From Brevundimonas basaltis (GTDB lineage Bacteria; Pseudomonadota; Alphaproteobacteria; Caulobacterales; Caulobacteraceae): a stretch of DNA of 64,000 nucleotides. Position numbers and translations under genes: made by a program. Where the stretch lies: NCBI RefSeq assembly GCF_014202075.1, contig NZ_JACHFZ010000001.1:1-64000 (forward strand). The letters are read 5' to 3'. Of this stretch, positions 61,582 to 64,000 are shown piece after piece. The notes beneath the pieces are model-generated. The model worked only from the letters and a program-made list of their open reading frames with translations, had not been told where the DNA came from and made no database searches. How positions within the stretch are numbered: the stretch's first letter is position 1; each line of letters begins with the position of its first letter.

Positions 61582-62730
61582 TCAGCCGCCCCGGCGGAAG
61601 GGCGACAGCTCGGCGGCCATGACGCGGATCTCGGTGTCGACCGCGGGCCGTTCGCGGGCGAGGTAGCCGGCGACCGGTGCGCGCAGGGCGGGGTCGGCGA
61701 TGTAGTGGGCCGAGTAGACGGGCGAGGGCAGGTAGCCGCGAGCGATCTTGTGCTCGCCCTGGGCCCCGGCCTCGACGCGGGACAGGCCGCGCTCGATGGC
61801 GAATTCGATGGCCCGGTAGTAGCAGAGCTCGAAATGGAGGAAGGGCACGTCCTCCAGCGCACCCCACTGGCGGCCGTAGAGGGCGTCGCGGCCGATCAGG
61901 TTCAGGGCCCCGGCGATCGGCGTCCCGTCGCGGAAAGCCATGATCAGGGCGATCCGGTCGGCCATGGTCCGGCCGATCCGGCTGAAGAAGTCGCGGGTCA
62001 GATAGGGGCGGCCCCATTTGCGCGAGCCGGTGTCCATATAGAAGGCGAAGAAGGCGTCCCAGTGGGCCTCCTCGATAGCGGCGCCGGCGAGGACGCGGAT
62101 GTCGAGGCCGGCGTTGGCCTCACGGCGCTCGCGGCGGATGGTCTTGCGGCGGCTGGAGGAGAGGGCGGCGAGGAAGTCGTCGAAGGTCCGGTAGCCGCCG
62201 TTGCGCCAGACGTACTGCATGTCCTGGCGCCGGAGCAGGCCCGCCTCGCCCATGGCGGTCCAGTCGTCGCGGGTCGGGAAGTTGACGTGCAGGGAGGAGA
62301 CGCCGAGCCGTTCGGTCAGGGCGACCGCGCCCTGCAGCAGGGCCTGACGGACCGTGGTCGGGTCGGCGTCGGGATGGGCGAGGAAGCGCGGACCGGTGAC
62401 CGGGGTGAAGGGCACGGCGGCCAGCAGTTTGGGATAGTAGCGGCCGCCGGCGCGCTCATACGCCTCGGCCCAGCTATGGTCGAAGACGTATTCGCCCTGA
62501 CTGTGGCCCTTGAGCCAGAGCGGCATGACGCCGAGGACGCGTCCGGCCTCGTCGCGCAGCGACAAATGGCGTCCGGCCCAGCCCTGATCGGGCGCGGCGC
62601 TGCCCGAGGCCTCGCAGGCGTCGAGGAAGTCGAACGAGACGAACGGGTCGCCGCAGGGAGAGGCGCAGGCCTCCCACGCCTCGCGGCCGATGTCGGCGAC
62701 CCGATCGTGGACGCGGAGGGTGAAGGTCAA
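61582..62730 (-). CDS. FemAB-like GNAT protein (PF04339)
   Basis: A 382-aa protein of the PF04339 peptidoglycan-biosynthesis-type family: 'DPFVSFDFLDACEASGSA', 'LWLKGHSQGEYVFDHSWAEAYERAGGRYYPKLLAAVPFTPVTG' and 'YRTFDDFLAALSSSRRKTIRRERREA' are characteristic. It may add amino acids to a peptide or envelope molecule; the reaction is not established. Second FemAB-like gene in the window, but of a different subfamily from that at 2162. Converges on the holin-like gene, 5 bp apart. Confidence 0.9.
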   Translation of the reverse strand: MTFTLRVHDRVADIGREAWEACASPCGDPFVSFDFLDACEASGSAAPDQGWAGRHLSLRDEAGRVLGVMPLWLKGHSQGEYVFDHSWAEAYERAGGRYYPKLLAAVPFTPVTGPRFLAHPDADPTTVRQALLQGAVALTERLGVSSLHVNFPTRDDWTAMGEAGLLRRQDMQYVWRNGGYRTFDDFLAALSSSRRKTIRRERREANAGLDIRVLAGAAIEEAHWDAFFAFYMDTGSRKWGRPYLTRDFFSRIGRTMADRIALIMAFRDGTPIAGALNLIGRDALYGRQWGALEDVPFLHFELCYYRAIEFAIERGLSRVEAGAQGEHKIARGYLPSPVYSAHYIADPALRAPVAGYLARERPAVDTEIRVMAAELSPFRRGG

Positions 62731-62746
62731 CTCCGCTCATCCCCAC

Positions 62747-62878
62747 CCGTCATTCCGGAGCCCGGCGGAGCCGGGAATCCGGAACCCAGGGCCGCAACGC
62801 AAGTGATCGGCGCGCTGTGAGGACCGCGCCTGGTCCTCCTGGGTTCCGGGTTCCGCTGCGCGGCCCCGGAATGACGGG
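62747..62878. repeat. 132-bp palindromic repeat element
   Basis: Outer arms CCCGTCATTCCGG (62747-62759) and CCGGAATGACGGG (62866-62878) are perfect inverted repeats; inner arms include GGAACCCAGG and CCTGGGTTCC (62781-62790 with 62838-62847). Same plan (GTCAT-YCCGG..GGRACCCAG) as the element at 37871. It fills the gap between the FemAB-like and RidA genes. Confidence 0.8.
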
Positions 62879-62896
62879 AAAGAATGGGGTTCGGGA

Positions 62897-63355
62897 TCAG
62901 CGGACTTCCACGATGGCGTCGACCTCGACGGCGAAACCGAGGGGGAGCCGGTAGACGCCGACGGCGGAGCGGGCGTGGCGGCCCTTGTCGCCGAAGGCCT
63001 CGACCATCAGGTCGGAGCAGCCGTTGATGACGGCCGGGATGGCCTCGAAGTCGCCGGCGGCCTGGACGAAGCCGCCCAATTTGACGACCCGGACGACGCG
63101 CTCGAGGTCGCCGCCGAGGGCCGCCGACATCTGGGCCAGCAGGTTGATCCCGCACAGGCGGGCCGCGGCCTTGGCCTGGTCCGCGGAGACATCGGCGCCG
63201 ACCGTGCCCTTTACGCCGCCCGAGGCGTCGTTGGACAGCTGGCCGGAGATGTGGAGCAGGTTTCCGCTCTGGACGAACGGCACATAGTTGGCCACCGCGC
63301 TGGCGGGTTCCGGCAGTTCGATGCCGAGTTCGGCGAGGCGGGCGGCGACGGTCAT
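62897..63355 (-). CDS. RidA family protein
   Basis: A 152-aa RidA/YjgF-type deaminase-like protein: 'YVPFVQSGNLLHISGQLSND', 'AARLCGINLLAQMSAALGGDLERVVRVVKLGGFV' and 'GRHARSAVGVYRLPLGFAVEVDAIVEV'. The Arg in 'KGRHARSAVG' corresponds to the Arg that binds the carboxylate in RidA. It probably removes reactive imines/enamines. ATG 63355 is preceded by AGGAG. The gene is followed by the palindromic repeat. Confidence 0.9.
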   Translation of the reverse strand: MTVAARLAELGIELPEPASAVANYVPFVQSGNLLHISGQLSNDASGGVKGTVGADVSADQAKAAARLCGINLLAQMSAALGGDLERVVRVVKLGGFVQAAGDFEAIPAVINGCSDLMVEAFGDKGRHARSAVGVYRLPLGFAVEVDAIVEVR

Positions 63356-63693
63356 GGCAGGCTCCTGATTGAGATTTTGGAGGCGGTTTAGCGCGCGGGA
63401 AGGGCGGCGTCGATGCGACGGCCGTGACATGAACCGATCGAAAAAACGGTGTGGCAGAGTCGGCAGAGTCGGCGCCGGAGGGAGCAGACGGCGGCTTCGC
63501 GCCTGGACGGCGCGGCGTGGGTTCGATTGTCAAAGACCGGTCGACGGCGAAAGGCCGCATTATGCGCCCGCCGGCCTATCCGGATGGAAGATTGATTCTG
63601 GATTTGGCCAAGTGACGGAAAACGCAGCGGAACGTCTCCACAATCCGACTATAAATTCGCGGATTGTCAGCACAGCGTCATGGGGGAGAAGGA
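63356..63693. other. 338-bp intergenic region with repeat element
   Basis: No supported gene. It holds the composite element copy 2 (63441-63538). The flanks 63356-63440 and 63539-63693 show no recognisable signal apart from the upstream region of the RidA gene. Confidence 0.5.
63441..63538 (+). repeat. Composite intergenic repeat element, copy 2
   Basis: Starts with AAAAAACGGTGTGGC, then GAGTCGGCAGAGTCGGC, and ends with GGGTTCGATTGTCAAAGACC (63519-63538). Both ends match the complement of the element at 41001-41147, with about 50 bp of unlike sequence between. It has one tandem unit instead of two. Confidence 0.75.
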
Positions 63694-64000
63694 TCAGGTT
63701 TTCAGGGCCCGGCCCGCGACCACGGCCCCGGCGCCGAATTTGGCGCGGAGGCGGTCGATGGCGGTTTCGGTCTTGAGGGTGCGGGCCTCGGGGGAGTCGA
63801 ACAGGGCGGCAGGGCCGTCGACGGCGTCCTGGATGTCGCCCATGCCGATGCCGATCAGGCGGTAGGGGCGGCCGAGTTCGGGGGCCATCAGTTCCCGGGC
63901 GGCGGCGAACAGGGCGCGGGCGGTCTGGATCGGCTCCGGGACCGTGACGCGGCGGGTGAGGATCCTGAAGTCGGTGCGGCGCAGCTTGAGCACGATGACG
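63694..64000 (-). CDS. dinB: DNA polymerase IV (DinB), C-terminal part
   Basis: Partial: the C-terminal part of a Y-family translesion polymerase, running off the right edge. 'VIVLKLRRTDFRILTRRVTVPEP' and 'YRLIGIGMGDIQDA' followed by 'LFDSPEARTLKTETAIDRLRAKFGAGAVVAG' are the little-finger (C-terminal) domain and the end of DinB. The polymerase active site lies off-window. Stop at 63694. Confidence 0.85.
   Translation of the reverse strand, partial: VIVLKLRRTDFRILTRRVTVPEPIQTARALFAAARELMAPELGRPYRLIGIGMGDIQDAVDGPAALFDSPEARTLKTETAIDRLRAKFGAGAVVAGRALKT

Noticed and set aside
60265..62820. 851-codon plus-strand frame
   Set aside because: Composition is Gly/Asp/Val-rich like other antisense shadows, and it crosses five recognisable genes on both strands.

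Overview
This 64 kb window is GC-rich chromosomal DNA from an alphaproteobacterium of the order Caulobacterales, most likely Brevundimonas or a close relative. The evidence is a ribosomal superoperon of alphaproteobacterial layout (no rpmJ or infA between adk and rpsM), a CC0125/CC1285-type lipoprotein, sites resembling the CtrA box (TTAA-N7-TTAAC), promoters close to the Caulobacter housekeeping consensus, several probable leaderless starts, and FeoAB, DUF2336 and TonB families typical of the group. The genus is inferred from these features, not tested.

Layout. 0-6.1 kb: cell-envelope and accessory genes (DUF302, L,D-transpeptidase lipoprotein, FemAB-like acyltransferase plus JmjC-like cupin, DUF2807 protein, beta-barrel porin). 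6.7-21.7 kb: the S10-spc-alpha ribosomal superoperon with secY, adk and rpoA, interrupted by a TonB-type gene between adk and rpsM and by a terminator-like hairpin between rpmD and rplO. 21.8-34.7 kb: a housekeeping series that I recall as conserved in alphaproteobacteria (Do-type protease, rarA, crcB, rluC-like, HAD phosphatase, atp12), expanded by a GNAT gene, an ABC exporter, a VOC protein, a tandem membrane-gene duplication whose second copy has an amber stop, an RluA-type synthase and a His-rich membrane protein. 34.7-41.9 kb: accessory DNA holding a probably self-regulated membrane-protein/winged-helix operon with three operators, the acyl-CoA carboxylase beta subunit, a lower-GC zinc-ribbon/2-TM pair, a tyrosine phosphatase gene broken by a palindromic element, a cluster of hairpin repeats, a DUF559 gene, a MerR/glutaredoxin-MauE pair and rluF. 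41.9-46.4 kb: DUF938 methyltransferase, GTP-dependent PEP carboxykinase, a ThiO-like oxidase and a second TonB-type protein. 46.6-51.2 kb: a lytic transglycosylase, two DUF2336 proteins, an Hpt protein and NAD kinase, with three CtrA-like boxes. 51.3-60.1 kb: class II aldolase, outer-membrane protein, an RND efflux pair, cytochrome c, feoAB with a Fur-like box, and tRNA-Thr(TGT). 60.2-64 kb: DUF1761, HIT, holin-like, FemAB-like and RidA genes, and the 3' part of dinB at the right edge.

How the genes work together. The core is ribosome production, protein export (SecY) and transcription (RpoA). Around it are envelope maintenance (transpeptidase, Do protease, porins, TonB, RND pump), RNA modification (three pseudouridine synthases), and metal and halide handling (FeoAB, CrcB, MerR/glutaredoxin). 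No prophage, CRISPR array or complete insertion sequence was seen. The most unusual material is at 27.5-28.4 kb, 34.66-35.5 kb and 37.1-41.2 kb, plus a dispersed intergenic element with copies at 41.0 and 63.4 kb.
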